Positions 47,157 to 56,143 of a DNA stretch of 64,000 nucleotides are shown piece by piece. How positions within the stretch are numbered: the stretch's first letter is position 1; every line of letters begins with the position of its first letter. Origin of the DNA: Pseudomonas sp. R4-35-07. GTDB lineage: Bacteria > Pseudomonadota > Gammaproteobacteria > Pseudomonadales > Pseudomonadaceae. Location: assembly GCF_003852235.1 (NCBI RefSeq), contig NZ_CP027732.1, positions 4,216,001 to 4,280,000 of the forward strand, read 5' to 3'. Below the pieces are notes generated by a model. That model did no database searches and had not been told where the DNA came from. It saw only the letters and a list, made by a program, of their open reading frames with translations. A program made the position numbers and the translations under genes.

Positions 47157-49751
47157 TCAGGCCGTCGCCGCCGATTCCAAAAAGTCCTGGGCAAAACGTT
47201 GCAACACGCCGCCCGCCTCGTAGATCGACACTTCTTCAGCGGTGTCCAGGCGGCAGGTCACCGGCACTTCGACACGCTCGCCATTCCTGCGATTGATCAC
47301 CAGGGTCAATTGCGCGCGCGGGGTGCGTTCGCCGACCACGTCATAGGTTTCGCTGCCGTCGATCTTGAGGGTGTGGCGGTCGGTGCCCGGCAAGAATTCC
47401 AGGGGCAACACGCCCATGCCGACCAGGTTGGTGCGGTGGATGCGCTCGAACCCTTCGGCAGCGATCGCCTCCACACCGGCCAGGCGCACACCCTTGGCCG
47501 CCCAATCGCGGGACGAACCCTGGCCGTAGTCGGCGCCCGCGATAATGATCAGCGGCTGCTTGCGTTCCATGTAGGTTTCGATGGCTTCCCACATGCGCGT
47601 GACCGTGCCTTCCGGTTCGATACGCGCCAGGGAGCCCTGCTTGACCTTGCCGTTTTCCTGCACCATTTCGTTGAACAGTTTCGGGTTGGCGAAAGTGGCG
47701 CGCTGCGCGGTCAGGTGGTCGCCCCTGTGGGTCGCGTAGGAGTTGAAGTCAACTTCCGGCAAGCCCATTTTCGCCAGGTACTCGCCGGCGGCGCTGTCCG
47801 GCATGATCGCATTGGAGGGCGACAGGTGGTCGGTGGTGATGTTGTCCGGCAGCACCGCGAGCGGGCGCATGCCCTTGAGCGGACGTGCGCCGGCCAGTGC
47901 CCCTTCCCAATACGGCGGGCGGCGAATATAGGTGCTTTGCGGGCGCCAGTCGTACAGCGGGGTGACTTTGGGGCCGGTGTCTTCGTGAATCGCGAACATC
48001 GGGATGTACACCGCGCGAAACTGTTCCGGCTTGACCGAGGCCTTGACCACTGCGTCGATCTCTTCGTCGCTCGGCCAGATATCCTGCAGGCGGATTTCCT
48101 TGCCGTCGGCGTCGAGCCCGAGCACGTCTTTCTCGATATCGAAACGAATGGTGCCAGCAATCGCATAGGCCACCACCAGCGGCGGCGAAGCGAGGAAGGC
48201 CTGCTTGGCGTACGGGTGAATACGCCCATCGAAGTTGCGGTTGCCCGAGAGCACGGCGGTGGCGTAGAGGTCGCGGTCGATGATTTCCTGCTGGATCACC
48301 GGGTCGAGCGCGCCGGACATGCCATTGCAGGTCGTGCAGGCAAAGGCCACTATCCCGAAACCGAGTTTTTCCAGCTCATGCCCCAGGCCGGCTTCCTCCA
48401 GGTACATGGCCACGGTTTTCGAGCCCGGCGCCAGGGACGACTTGACCCACGGCTTGCGCGTCAGCCCGAGCCGGTTGGCGTTGCGCGCCAGCAGGCCGGC
48501 GGCGATCACGTTGCGCGGGTTGCTGGTGTTGGTGCAACTGGTGATGGCGGCAATGATCACTGCGCCGTCGGGCATTTGCCCCGGTACGTCGTCCCACTGG
48601 CCGCTGATGCCTTTGGCCGCCAGGTCGCGGGTGGCGACACGGGCGTGAGGGTTGCTCGGGCCCGCCATGTTGCGCACCACGCTGGACAGGTCGAACGTTA
48701 GGCCGCGCTCGTATTGCGCGCCTTTCAGCTCGTCGGCCCACAGCCCGGTGTGGCGTGCGTACTGTTCCACCAGAGCGACCTGTTCCTCTTCGCGACCGGT
48801 GAGCTTCAGGTAGGCGATCGTCTGCTGGTCGATGTAGAACATCGCTGCGGTGGCGCCGTATTCCGGGGCCATGTTGGAGATGGTCGCGCGGTCGCCCAAG
48901 GTCAGGGCCGAAGCGCCTTCACCGAAGAACTCCAGCCATGCGCCGACGACTTTCTGTTGGCGCAGGAACTCGGTCAGCGCCAGCACCATATCGGTGGCGG
49001 TGATGCCCGGCTGCAGCTTGCCGGTCAGCTGCACCCCGACAATTTCCGGCAGGCGCATCCATGAGGCACGCCCGAGCATCACGCTTTCGGCTTCAAGGCC
49101 GCCAACACCGATGGCGATCACGCCCAGGGCATCCACATGCGGGGTGTGGCTGTCGGTGCCGACGCAGGTGTCCGGGAAGGCCACACCGTCGCGCACCTGA
49201 ATCACCGGTGACATTTTCTCCAGGTTGATCTGGTGCATGATGCCGTTGCCGGGCGGGATCACGTCGACGTTCTTGAAGGCCTTCTTGGTCCACTCGATAA
49301 AGTGGAAGCGATCTTCGTTGCGGCGGTCTTCGATGGCGCGGTTCTTTTCGAACGCCTGCGGGTCGGCGCCACCGGCTTCGACGGCCAGGGAGTGGTCGAC
49401 GATCAACTGGGTCGGCACCACCGGGTTGACCTGCGCCGGATCGCCGCCTTGCAGGGCGATGGCGTCGCGCAGGCCGGCGAGGTCTACCAGGGCGGTCTGG
49501 CCGAGGATGTCATGGCACACCACGCGGGCCGGAAACCATGGGAAATCGAGGTCACGCTTGCGCTCGATCAACTGGCTCAGGGAGGCATTGAGGCTGGCCG
49601 GGTCGCAACGACGCACCAGGTTTTCCGCGAGTACGCGGGAGGTATACGGCAAGGTGGCGTAGGCGCCGGGAGTGATTGCCTCGACAGCCGCGCGGGCGTC
49701 GAAGTAATCCAGGCGACTGCCGGGGAGCGGTTTGCGAAATTCAGTGTTCAT
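47157..49751 (-). CDS. acnD: Fe/S-dependent 2-methylisocitrate dehydratase AcnD
   Basis: 864 residues of the aconitase family. The Fe-S cluster cysteines lie in ITSCTNTSNPRN and FACTTCNGMSGALD (CTTC). Substrate-binding SGNRNFDGR and the swivel-domain motif YGQGSSRDWAAKGVRL are present. It forms 2-methyl-cis-aconitate and needs PrpF for growth on propionate. It is in the prpB-prpC-acnD-prpF-prpD order. Only a weak ribosome site is visible before the ATG. A REPIN lies upstream, between it and prpC. Confidence 0.95.
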   Translation of the reverse strand: MNTEFRKPLPGSRLDYFDARAAVEAITPGAYATLPYTSRVLAENLVRRCDPASLNASLSQLIERKRDLDFPWFPARVVCHDILGQTALVDLAGLRDAIALQGGDPAQVNPVVPTQLIVDHSLAVEAGGADPQAFEKNRAIEDRRNEDRFHFIEWTKKAFKNVDVIPPGNGIMHQINLEKMSPVIQVRDGVAFPDTCVGTDSHTPHVDALGVIAIGVGGLEAESVMLGRASWMRLPEIVGVQLTGKLQPGITATDMVLALTEFLRQQKVVGAWLEFFGEGASALTLGDRATISNMAPEYGATAAMFYIDQQTIAYLKLTGREEEQVALVEQYARHTGLWADELKGAQYERGLTFDLSSVVRNMAGPSNPHARVATRDLAAKGISGQWDDVPGQMPDGAVIIAAITSCTNTSNPRNVIAAGLLARNANRLGLTRKPWVKSSLAPGSKTVAMYLEEAGLGHELEKLGFGIVAFACTTCNGMSGALDPVIQQEIIDRDLYATAVLSGNRNFDGRIHPYAKQAFLASPPLVVAYAIAGTIRFDIEKDVLGLDADGKEIRLQDIWPSDEEIDAVVKASVKPEQFRAVYIPMFAIHEDTGPKVTPLYDWRPQSTYIRRPPYWEGALAGARPLKGMRPLAVLPDNITTDHLSPSNAIMPDSAAGEYLAKMGLPEVDFNSYATHRGDHLTAQRATFANPKLFNEMVQENGKVKQGSLARIEPEGTVTRMWEAIETYMERKQPLIIIAGADYGQGSSRDWAAKGVRLAGVEAIAAEGFERIHRTNLVGMGVLPLEFLPGTDRHTLKIDGSETYDVVGERTPRAQLTLVINRRNGERVEVPVTCRLDTAEEVSIYEAGGVLQRFAQDFLESAATA

Positions 49752-49817
49752 CGTCAGGACTCGGTCACGGTATTACAAAAGGAGCCGACTGATCCAGGTG
49801 TGAAATGCAATCAGAAT

Positions 49818-49904
49818 GTGGGAGGGGGCTTGCCCCCGATAGCGGTGGTTCAGTGCCGGCTGTATCAACTGACAGATTGCTATCGGGGGCAAGCCCCCTC
49901 CCAC
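49818..49904. repeat. REPIN inside the prp operon (prpC-acnD gap)
   Basis: GTGGGAGGGGGCTTGCCCCC on the left and GGGGGCAAGCCCCCTCCCAC on the right. Both cores carry the GCCCCC variant, so the arms have changed together and remain complementary. Confidence 0.88.
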
Positions 49905-49939
49905 ATTTGATTCGGTTACCACTTCAGGATCGTCGATCT

Positions 49940-51067
49940 TCAGCGACGTTCGATTGGCACGAACTTGCGCTGCTCAACGCCGGTGTACTCGGCGCTTGGA
50001 CGGATGATGCGGTTATTGGCGCGTTGCTCGAACACGTGCGCCGCCCAGCCGGTGAGCCGCGAACAAACGAAGATCGGCGTGAACAGCTTGGTCGGGATGC
50101 CCATGAAGTGGTACGCCGAGGCATGGTAGAAGTCGGCGTTGGGGAACAGCTTCTTCTGCTCCCACATGGTCTTGTCGATGGCTTCGGAAACCGCAAACAG
50201 CACCGTGTCGCCCACTTCGTCAGCGAGTTTTTTCGACCAGCCCTTGATCACTTCATTACGCGGGTCGTTGTCTTTGTAGATGGCGTGGCCAAAGCCCATG
50301 ATCTTGTCCTTGCGCGCCAGCATGCCGAGGGTGCCTTCGACGGCCTCTTCGGCCGAACCGAAACGCTCGATCATCTCCATCGCCGCTTCGTTGGCGCCGC
50401 CGTGCAGCGGGCCGCGCAGGGAACCAATGGCGGCGGTGACGCAGGAATACAGGTCGGACAAGGTCGACGCGCACACCCGGGCGGTGAAGGTCGAGGCGTT
50501 GAATTCGTGCTCGGCATAGAGGATCAGCGAAACGTTCATCACTTTGACGTGCAGGTCGCTCGGCTTCTTGCCATGCAGCAGGTGCAGGAAGTGCCCGCCG
50601 ATGCTGGGCTCGTCGGTGACGCAGTCGATGCGCTTGCCGTCGTGGCTGAAGCGGTACCAGTAGCACATGATCGCCGGGAACGCGGCGAGCAGGCGATCGG
50701 TGACGTCACGCTGCACGCTGAAGTCTTTTTCCGGCTCGATATTGCCCAGGAACGAGCAACCGGTGCGCATCACGTCCATCGGGTGGGCGTCGGCGGGGAT
50801 GCGTTCCAGCACTTCTTTCAACGCTTGCGGCAAGTCGCGCAGCTGGCTCAGCCTGGCGCTGTAGGCCGCCAGTTCGGCGCTGGTCGGCAGTTCGCCGTAC
50901 AGCAACAGGTAGGCGACTTCTTCAAATTGCGCATCGGCGGCCAGTTCACGCACGTCATAGCCGCGATAGGTCAAGCCGGCGCCGGCCTGGCCGACGGTCG
51001 ACAGTGCGGTCTGCCCGGCCACCTGGCCACGCAGGCCGGCACCACTCAATACTTTTGCTTCAGCCAT
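49940..51067 (-). CDS. prpC: 2-methylcitrate synthase
   Basis: 375 residues of the citrate synthase family. It condenses propionyl-CoA with oxaloacetate. Catalytic residues fall in LYAEHEFNAST (His), GPLHGGANEAAMEMIERFG (His) and the Asp region near the end (DFYHASAYHFMGIP). VAGQTALSTVGQAGAGLTYR at the N-terminus is typical of PrpC. GGAGAAC precedes the ATG. It follows prpB by about 42 bp on the same strand. Confidence 0.96.
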   Translation of the reverse strand: MAEAKVLSGAGLRGQVAGQTALSTVGQAGAGLTYRGYDVRELAADAQFEEVAYLLLYGELPTSAELAAYSARLSQLRDLPQALKEVLERIPADAHPMDVMRTGCSFLGNIEPEKDFSVQRDVTDRLLAAFPAIMCYWYRFSHDGKRIDCVTDEPSIGGHFLHLLHGKKPSDLHVKVMNVSLILYAEHEFNASTFTARVCASTLSDLYSCVTAAIGSLRGPLHGGANEAAMEMIERFGSAEEAVEGTLGMLARKDKIMGFGHAIYKDNDPRNEVIKGWSKKLADEVGDTVLFAVSEAIDKTMWEQKKLFPNADFYHASAYHFMGIPTKLFTPIFVCSRLTGWAAHVFEQRANNRIIRPSAEYTGVEQRKFVPIERR

Positions 51068-51109
51068 GGTTGTTCTCCAATTTTGTCGTTATTCAAGGAG
51101 GCGCGCTTG

Positions 51110-52003
51110 CTACTTCTTCGCGGCAAACAGCGCGTCGAGCTTCTGCTCGAAGGTGTGGTAGTCGATACGATCGTAAAGCTCCATGCGGGTTTGCATGGTG
51201 TCGATCACGTTCTGTTGCGTACCGTCGCGGCGGATCGCGGTGTAGACGTTCTCGGCGGCCTTGTTCATGGCGCGGAAGGCCGAGAGCGGGTACAGCACGA
51301 TGGAAACATCGGCAGATTTCAACTGTTCGGTGGTAAACAGCGGGGTCGCGCCGAATTCGGTGATGTTGGCCAGGATCGGCGCTTTCACCCGCGATGCGAA
51401 CAGCTTGTACATATCAAGTTCAGTGATGGCTTCCGGGAACACCATGTCGGCACCGGCCTCGATGCACGCGGCGGCGCGCTCCAAGGCGGATTCCAAACCT
51501 TCCACGGCCAGGGCGTCGGTGCGGGCCATGATCACGAAGCTGTCATCGGTGCGCGCGTCCACGGCGGCCTTGATGCGGTCGACCATTTCCTGCAGAGACA
51601 CGATCTCTTTGTTGGGCCGATGGCCACAGCGCTTGGCGCCGACCTGGTCTTCGATGTGGATGGCCGCCGCGCCGAACTTGATCATCGACTTGACGGTGCG
51701 CGCCACGTTGAACGCCGAGGAACCGAAACCGGTGTCCACGTCCACCAGCAGCGGCAGGTCGCATACGTCAGTAATGCGGCGTACGTCGGTCAGCACGTCA
51801 TCCAGGCCGGTGATGCCCAGGTCCGGTACGCCCAGGGAGCCGGCAGCCACGCCGCCGCCTGACAGATAGATCGCCTTGAAGCCGGCGCGCTTGGCCAGCA
51901 AGGCGTGGTTGGCATTGATTGCGCCAACCACCTGCAGCGGCTGTTCACTGGCGACCGCGTCACGGAAACGCTGGCCTGGGGTGCTCTTGTTCGTGGAACT
52001 CAT
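51110..52003 (-). CDS. prpB: 2-methylisocitrate lyase
   Basis: 297 residues of the isocitrate lyase/PEP mutase family. Features include [36 protein letters not shown] and the active loop [10 protein letters not shown] with catalytic Cys. It splits 2-methylisocitrate to pyruvate and succinate, the last step of the cycle. GAGGTGAG precedes the ATG. The GntR regulator ends only 13 bp upstream on the same strand, so regulator and pathway are probably cotranscribed. Confidence 0.96.
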   Translation of the reverse strand: MSSTNKSTPGQRFRDAVASEQPLQVVGAINANHALLAKRAGFKAIYLSGGGVAAGSLGVPDLGITGLDDVLTDVRRITDVCDLPLLVDVDTGFGSSAFNVARTVKSMIKFGAAAIHIEDQVGAKRCGHRPNKEIVSLQEMVDRIKAAVDARTDDSFVIMARTDALAVEGLESALERAAACIEAGADMVFPEAITELDMYKLFASRVKAPILANITEFGATPLFTTEQLKSADVSIVLYPLSAFRAMNKAAENVYTAIRRDGTQQNVIDTMQTRMELYDRIDYHTFEQKLDALFAAKK

Positions 52004-52016
52004 GACTCACCTCTAT

Positions 52017-52715
52017 TTATTGGGGAGCGCCGTCCGGAAAGTGACGGGCGATGTTGCGTTTGGAAGCGCCGATATGCCGGCGCATCAACAGTTCGGCCAG
52101 TTCACCGTCGCGATCGGCAATCGCGTCAAGAATGCGGTGATGCTCGGCAAAGGCCTGGCGTGGACGATTGGGGGTGGCGGAAAACTGGATGCGGTACATG
52201 CGCACCAATTGGTACAGCTCGCCGCAGAGCATCTGGGTCAGGGTGCGGTTGCCGGCGCCCTGGATGATCCGGTAATGAAAATCGAAGTCGCCTTCCTGCT
52301 GGTAATAGCCGACACCGGCCTGAAACGCGGCATCCCGTTCATGGGTGTGCAATACCTGGCGCAGCTCTTCGATTTCCGCGTCGGTCATGCGCTCGGCCGC
52401 CAGCCGGCACGCCATGCCTTCCAATGACTCGCGGATTTCATAGAGCTCGACCAGCTCGGCGTGGCTCAACGACACCACGCGGGCGCCGACGTGGGGCACC
52501 CGCACCAGCAGGCGCTGGCCTTCCAGGCGGTGAATCGCCTCGCGCAGCGGGCCACGGCTGATGCCATAGGTGCGCGCCAGCTCCGGTTCGGAAATCTTGG
52601 AGCCTGGGGCGATCTCGCCCTTGACGATGGCGGCCTGGATTCGCCGGAAAACGTTTTCCGACATAGTTTGGGATTCGTCCGACAGCGCCGGCGGAGATTC
52701 CGTTTGATCCAGCAT
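52017..52715 (-). CDS. GntR/FCD regulator of the propionate cluster
   Basis: About 232 residues: a GntR winged helix (GEIAPGSKISEPELARTYG, then SRGPLREAIHRLEGQRLLV) and an FCD ligand domain (DAAFQAGVGYYQQEGDFDFH; LLMRRHIGASKRNIARHF). I chose ATG 52715 with AAAGGTG eight bases upstream; the longer open frame lacks a ribosome site. It heads the prp run, and two TTGTCGACA boxes near its start suggest it represses its own operon. The ligand is likely a methylcitrate-pathway intermediate, by analogy with regulators of other prp clusters. Confidence 0.88.
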   Translation of the reverse strand: MLDQTESPPALSDESQTMSENVFRRIQAAIVKGEIAPGSKISEPELARTYGISRGPLREAIHRLEGQRLLVRVPHVGARVVSLSHAELVELYEIRESLEGMACRLAAERMTDAEIEELRQVLHTHERDAAFQAGVGYYQQEGDFDFHYRIIQGAGNRTLTQMLCGELYQLVRMYRIQFSATPNRPRQAFAEHHRILDAIADRDGELAELLMRRHIGASKRNIARHFPDGAPQ

Positions 52716-52725
52716 ATTGTCGACA
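52716..52725. promoter_or_regulatory. Operator box overlapping the start region of the prp regulator gene
   Basis: ATTGTCGACA, directly next to the start codon on the template and matching ten of twelve bases of the perfect palindrome 70 bp upstream. Confidence 0.5.
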
Positions 52726-52788
52726 CCTTTAAAAGCAATGCTGCAAAAACTAGTCAATTACCCCTGACTAGTCAAAGAATAAATCAAC

Positions 52789-52800
52789 ATTGTCGACAAT
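52789..52800. promoter_or_regulatory. Perfect palindromic operator upstream of the prp regulator
   Basis: ATTGTCGACAAT, a complete 12-bp palindrome with the TTGT/ACAA arms expected for FCD-type GntR proteins. The stretch between the two boxes also has ACTAGTCAA repeated at 52749 and 52769, a possible second site. Confidence 0.62.
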
Positions 52801-52981
52801 CGTCTAATAACCTCCGGCGTGGATCCAAGAGCATGGCCGCCTGCCAGCGCTGGCGCCAAAAAAGCATCATGTTAGAATGCCCGCCGCATTTGCCTGACAT
52901 CGCTAGATGAAATGGCGCACGAGGGAGCTTGCGCAGTAATGCCAGTCGCCTTGAATTTCGCACTGCATCGCCTCAGGAATT

Positions 52982-53518
52982 ATGAGACTCAAGCCCTTCC
53001 CCCTACTGTTATGCCTACTGTCCCTACCGAGCCTTGGCGTTGCCGCCGAGAAAACCGTGTATGGCCTGAATGAATACGCCAAGCTGGCGGGCCTCGACCT
53101 GGAAGTTGCGGCCAAGCTCGACACAGGCGCCAAGACCGCCTCGCTGAGTGCACGCGATATCAAACGCTTCAAGCGCAACGGGGAATCCTGGGTACGCTTC
53201 TACCTGGCCATCGACGCCGCCCATTCCCACCCCATCGAACGTCCACTGGCCCGCGTCAGCAAGATCAAGCGCCGTGCCGATGATTACGACCCCGATGAGG
53301 ATAAGCAGTACACCGCTCGTCCGGTGATTGCCCTGGATATCTGCATGGGCAGCGCTTTACGCAGCATCGAAGTGAACTTGACTGACCGCAGCACCTTCCA
53401 ATACCCGCTGCTGATCGGCTCCGAAGCGCTCAAGCGCTTTGATGCGCTGATCGACCCCAGCCTTAAATATGCAGCAGGCAAACCTGCCTGCGCCGCCGAC
53501 GCTCATACCGCCGAGTAA
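52982..53518 (+). CDS. Retropepsin-like/zinc-protease domain protein (PF05618-type), exported
   Basis: 178 residues. A signal peptide (MRLKPFPLLLCLLSLPSLGV) is followed by the aspartic-protease-like signature AAKLDTGAKTASLSARDIKR and a conserved end (PLLIGSEALKRFDALIDPSL). Such proteins are annotated as ATP-dependent zinc proteases or retropepsin-like domains and are often linked to RimK-like ligases. The following genes are a transglutaminase-like membrane protein (5 bp away) and an ATP-grasp ligase, so the three form one unit, perhaps acting on periplasmic or envelope peptides. The biochemical role is not established to my knowledge. Confidence 0.82.
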   Translation: MRLKPFPLLLCLLSLPSLGVAAEKTVYGLNEYAKLAGLDLEVAAKLDTGAKTASLSARDIKRFKRNGESWVRFYLAIDAAHSHPIERPLARVSKIKRRADDYDPDEDKQYTARPVIALDICMGSALRSIEVNLTDRSTFQYPLLIGSEALKRFDALIDPSLKYAAGKPACAADAHTAE

Positions 53519-53523
53519 ACCGA

Positions 53524-55056
53524 ATGCGCTCTCTGACCCTGCACCTGAAAATCCTGATCACCATTTTGGTGGTGCTGGGTATTTCGGTCACCGCCTACCA
53601 GATCTTCGTGCTGGGCATCCCTGTCACCGAGGACGCCACCGATGACTTGTGGAACATCGACGCGAAGGTCGAGTTCGTCGCCAACCCCAAGGACCCGGTG
53701 AAGGTTTCGATGTTCGTGCCGCCGTTGAGCCGCGACTTCGTCAGCCTCAATGAGAGCTTTATTTCGAACAACTACGGGGTGAGCGTCAATCGCGCCGACG
53801 GTAACCGCAAGGTCACCTGGTCGGCGCGCCGCGCCAAGGGCAACCAGACCCTGTATTACCGCCTGGTGCTGACCAAGCGCTACAGCGGTGAGAAGGTCAA
53901 GATCAAAGGCCCGACGTTCCGCGACAGCATTGCCGTGGAAGGCCCGGAAAAAATCGCCGCCGAAGCCTTGCTCGCGCCGATTCGCCAGCACTCGGCAGAC
54001 GTCGAGACCTTTATTACCGAAGCCATCAAGCGCACCAACAATCTCAACGACGACAATGTGAAACTGCTGCTGGCGGGCGACCCGTCGACGTCGCACAAGG
54101 CCAAGATCGTTGAATTGCTGCTGTCCATCGCCCATGTGCCGGTGGAAAAAGTCCACACCATCCGCCTCGTCGCCGACCAGCCGCAATCTCCGGAGCTGTG
54201 GTTGCGCAGCTTCAACGGGAACGACTGGCTGTATTTCAACCCGGAAACCGGCGAACAAGGCCTGCCCGCCGACCGCCTGCTGTGGTGGACCGGCGATGAA
54301 AACCTGATCACGGTCGATGGCGGCAAGAAAGCCATGGTGACCTTCAGCCTGAACAACAGCGAAATGAACGCGATTCGCCTGGCCAAGCTGACCGACGAAA
54401 ACACCGACGCCAACTTCCTCGAATACTCGCTGTACGGCCTGCCGCTGCAAACCCAGCAGACGTTCATGATCATGGTGATGATCCCGATTGGCGTGCTGGT
54501 GATCCTGATCCTGCGCAACCTGATCGGCCTGCAGACCCTCGGCACCTTTACCCCGGTGCTGATTGCCCTGGCCTTCCGCGAGACGCAACTGGGTTTCGGG
54601 ATTGTGCTGTTTACAATCATCACCGCGCTGGGGCTGTCGCTCAGGTCCTACCTTGAGCACTTGAAACTGCAGATGCTGCCGAGGCTGTCGGTGGTGCTGA
54701 CCTTCGTGGTGGTGCTGATTGCCGCCATCAGCCTGTTCAGCCACAAGCTGGGCCTGGAGCGGGGCCTGTCGGTAGCGCTGTTCCCGATGGTGATCCTGAC
54801 CATGACCATCGAACGCCTGTCGATCACCTGGGAAGAGCGCGGCGCCAACCATGCGCTGAAAGTGGCGATCGGCACGCTGTTCGCGGCATCCCTGGCGCAC
54901 ATCATCATGAGCGTGCCGGAGCTGATCTACTTCGTGTTCACCTTCCCGGCGATCCTGCTGATCCTGGTGGGCTTCATGCTGGCCATGGGCCGTTATCGCG
55001 GCTACCGCCTGACCGAACTGGTACGTTTCAAGGCATTCCTGAAGGCTGACTCCTAA
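53524..55056 (+). CDS. Inactive-transglutaminase / 7TM membrane protein
   Basis: 510 residues. One N-terminal membrane helix (KILITILVVLGISVTAYQIF), a large extracytoplasmic transglutaminase-like domain (to about 300) and seven closely packed C-terminal helices (MVMIPIGVLVILILRNLIGL; LGTFTPVLIALAFRETQLGF; VVLTFVVVLIAAISLFSHKL; LIYFVFTFPAILLILVGFML). A clear Cys-His-Asp triad is not visible, in line with the inactive-transglutaminase name used for this family. Its stop overlaps the ATP-grasp start (TAATG). Confidence 0.85.
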   Translation: MRSLTLHLKILITILVVLGISVTAYQIFVLGIPVTEDATDDLWNIDAKVEFVANPKDPVKVSMFVPPLSRDFVSLNESFISNNYGVSVNRADGNRKVTWSARRAKGNQTLYYRLVLTKRYSGEKVKIKGPTFRDSIAVEGPEKIAAEALLAPIRQHSADVETFITEAIKRTNNLNDDNVKLLLAGDPSTSHKAKIVELLLSIAHVPVEKVHTIRLVADQPQSPELWLRSFNGNDWLYFNPETGEQGLPADRLLWWTGDENLITVDGGKKAMVTFSLNNSEMNAIRLAKLTDENTDANFLEYSLYGLPLQTQQTFMIMVMIPIGVLVILILRNLIGLQTLGTFTPVLIALAFRETQLGFGIVLFTIITALGLSLRSYLEHLKLQMLPRLSVVLTFVVVLIAAISLFSHKLGLERGLSVALFPMVILTMTIERLSITWEERGANHALKVAIGTLFAASLAHIIMSVPELIYFVFTFPAILLILVGFMLAMGRYRGYRLTELVRFKAFLKADS

Positions 55057-56042
55057 TGTTCGGCTTCTGGAAGACCTGGAAGGCCCTGGAAGCGCGGGGG
55101 ATCATGGGCATCAACCGGCGTAACGCCGACTACGTGCTCAAGTACAACAAGCGCAGCCTGTACCCGATCGTGGATGACAAGATCATCACCAAGGAACGGG
55201 CCATGGCGGCCGGTATCCATGTGCCGCAAATGTATGGGGTGATTTCCACCGAGAAGGAAATCGACAAGCTCGACGAAATCATCGGTGGGCGCAGCGACTT
55301 CGTGATCAAGCCCGCCCAGGGCGCCGGCGGCGACGGCATCCTGGTGGTGGCGGACCGCTTTGAGGGGCGCTATCGCACGGTGTCCGGCAAGATCATCAGC
55401 CATGAAGAAATCGAGCACCAGATTTCCAGCATTCTCACCGGCCTGTACTCCCTCGGCGGCCACCGCGATCGCGCCTTGATCGAATACCGCGTGGTACCCG
55501 ACCAGATCTTCAAGAGCATCAGCTACGAAGGCGTGCCAGATATCCGCATCATCGTGCTGATGGGCTACCCAGTGATGGCGATGCTGCGCTTGCCGACGCG
55601 CCAGTCCGGTGGCAAGGCCAACCTGCACCAAGGCGCGATAGGTGTGGGCGTCGACCTCGCCACCGGCCTGACCTTGCGTGGCACCTGGCTGAACAACATC
55701 ATCACCAAACACCCCGATACCACCAACGCGGTGGACGGCGTACAACTGCCCAACTGGGACGGTTTCATGAAGCTCGCGGCCGGCTGCTATGAACTGTGCG
55801 GCCTGGGCTATATCGGTGTGGACATGGTGCTGGACCAGGAAAAAGGCCCGCTGATCCTGGAGCTGAATGCGCGGCCGGGGCTGAATATCCAGATTGCCAA
55901 CGACTGCGGCCTGACTCTGCGCACCCATGCGGTGGAGGCGCGACTGGAAGAACTGAAAGCCGCTGGCGTGAGCGAAACGCCGGAAGAACGGGTGAAGTTC
56001 GTGCAAGAGATGTTTGGCCATATACCGCCCGTGGAAGGCTGA
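55056..56042 (+). CDS. RimK-like ATP-grasp ligase (alpha-L-glutamate ligase-like)
   Basis: 328 residues with an ATP-grasp fold: FVIKPAQGAGGDGILVVADR, an IEYRVVPDQIFK strand, and the metal-binding LILELNARPGLNIQIAND. RimK-type enzymes add glutamates to protein or peptide ends using ATP. The preceding membrane and protease-like proteins suggest the target lies at or passes through the inner membrane. Translation is coupled to the upstream gene. The N-terminus NRRNADYVLKYNKRSLYPIV is typical of this subfamily. The substrate is unknown. Confidence 0.86.
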   Translation: MFGFWKTWKALEARGIMGINRRNADYVLKYNKRSLYPIVDDKIITKERAMAAGIHVPQMYGVISTEKEIDKLDEIIGGRSDFVIKPAQGAGGDGILVVADRFEGRYRTVSGKIISHEEIEHQISSILTGLYSLGGHRDRALIEYRVVPDQIFKSISYEGVPDIRIIVLMGYPVMAMLRLPTRQSGGKANLHQGAIGVGVDLATGLTLRGTWLNNIITKHPDTTNAVDGVQLPNWDGFMKLAAGCYELCGLGYIGVDMVLDQEKGPLILELNARPGLNIQIANDCGLTLRTHAVEARLEELKAAGVSETPEERVKFVQEMFGHIPPVEG

Positions 56043-56143
56043 TCCGGCCTTCGAACTGTCTATCCCCGACATCCCCTCTAGGAGCAAATCCTGCGGGGGA
56101 CTACAATCCCCTCCCCTCGCGCCACTGGCTGATTCACCCCCGC

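Noticed and set aside
49805..51862. Long plus-strand frame opposite prpC and prpB
   Set aside because: Begins inside a REPIN and crosses two well-defined genes in antisense; no motif.
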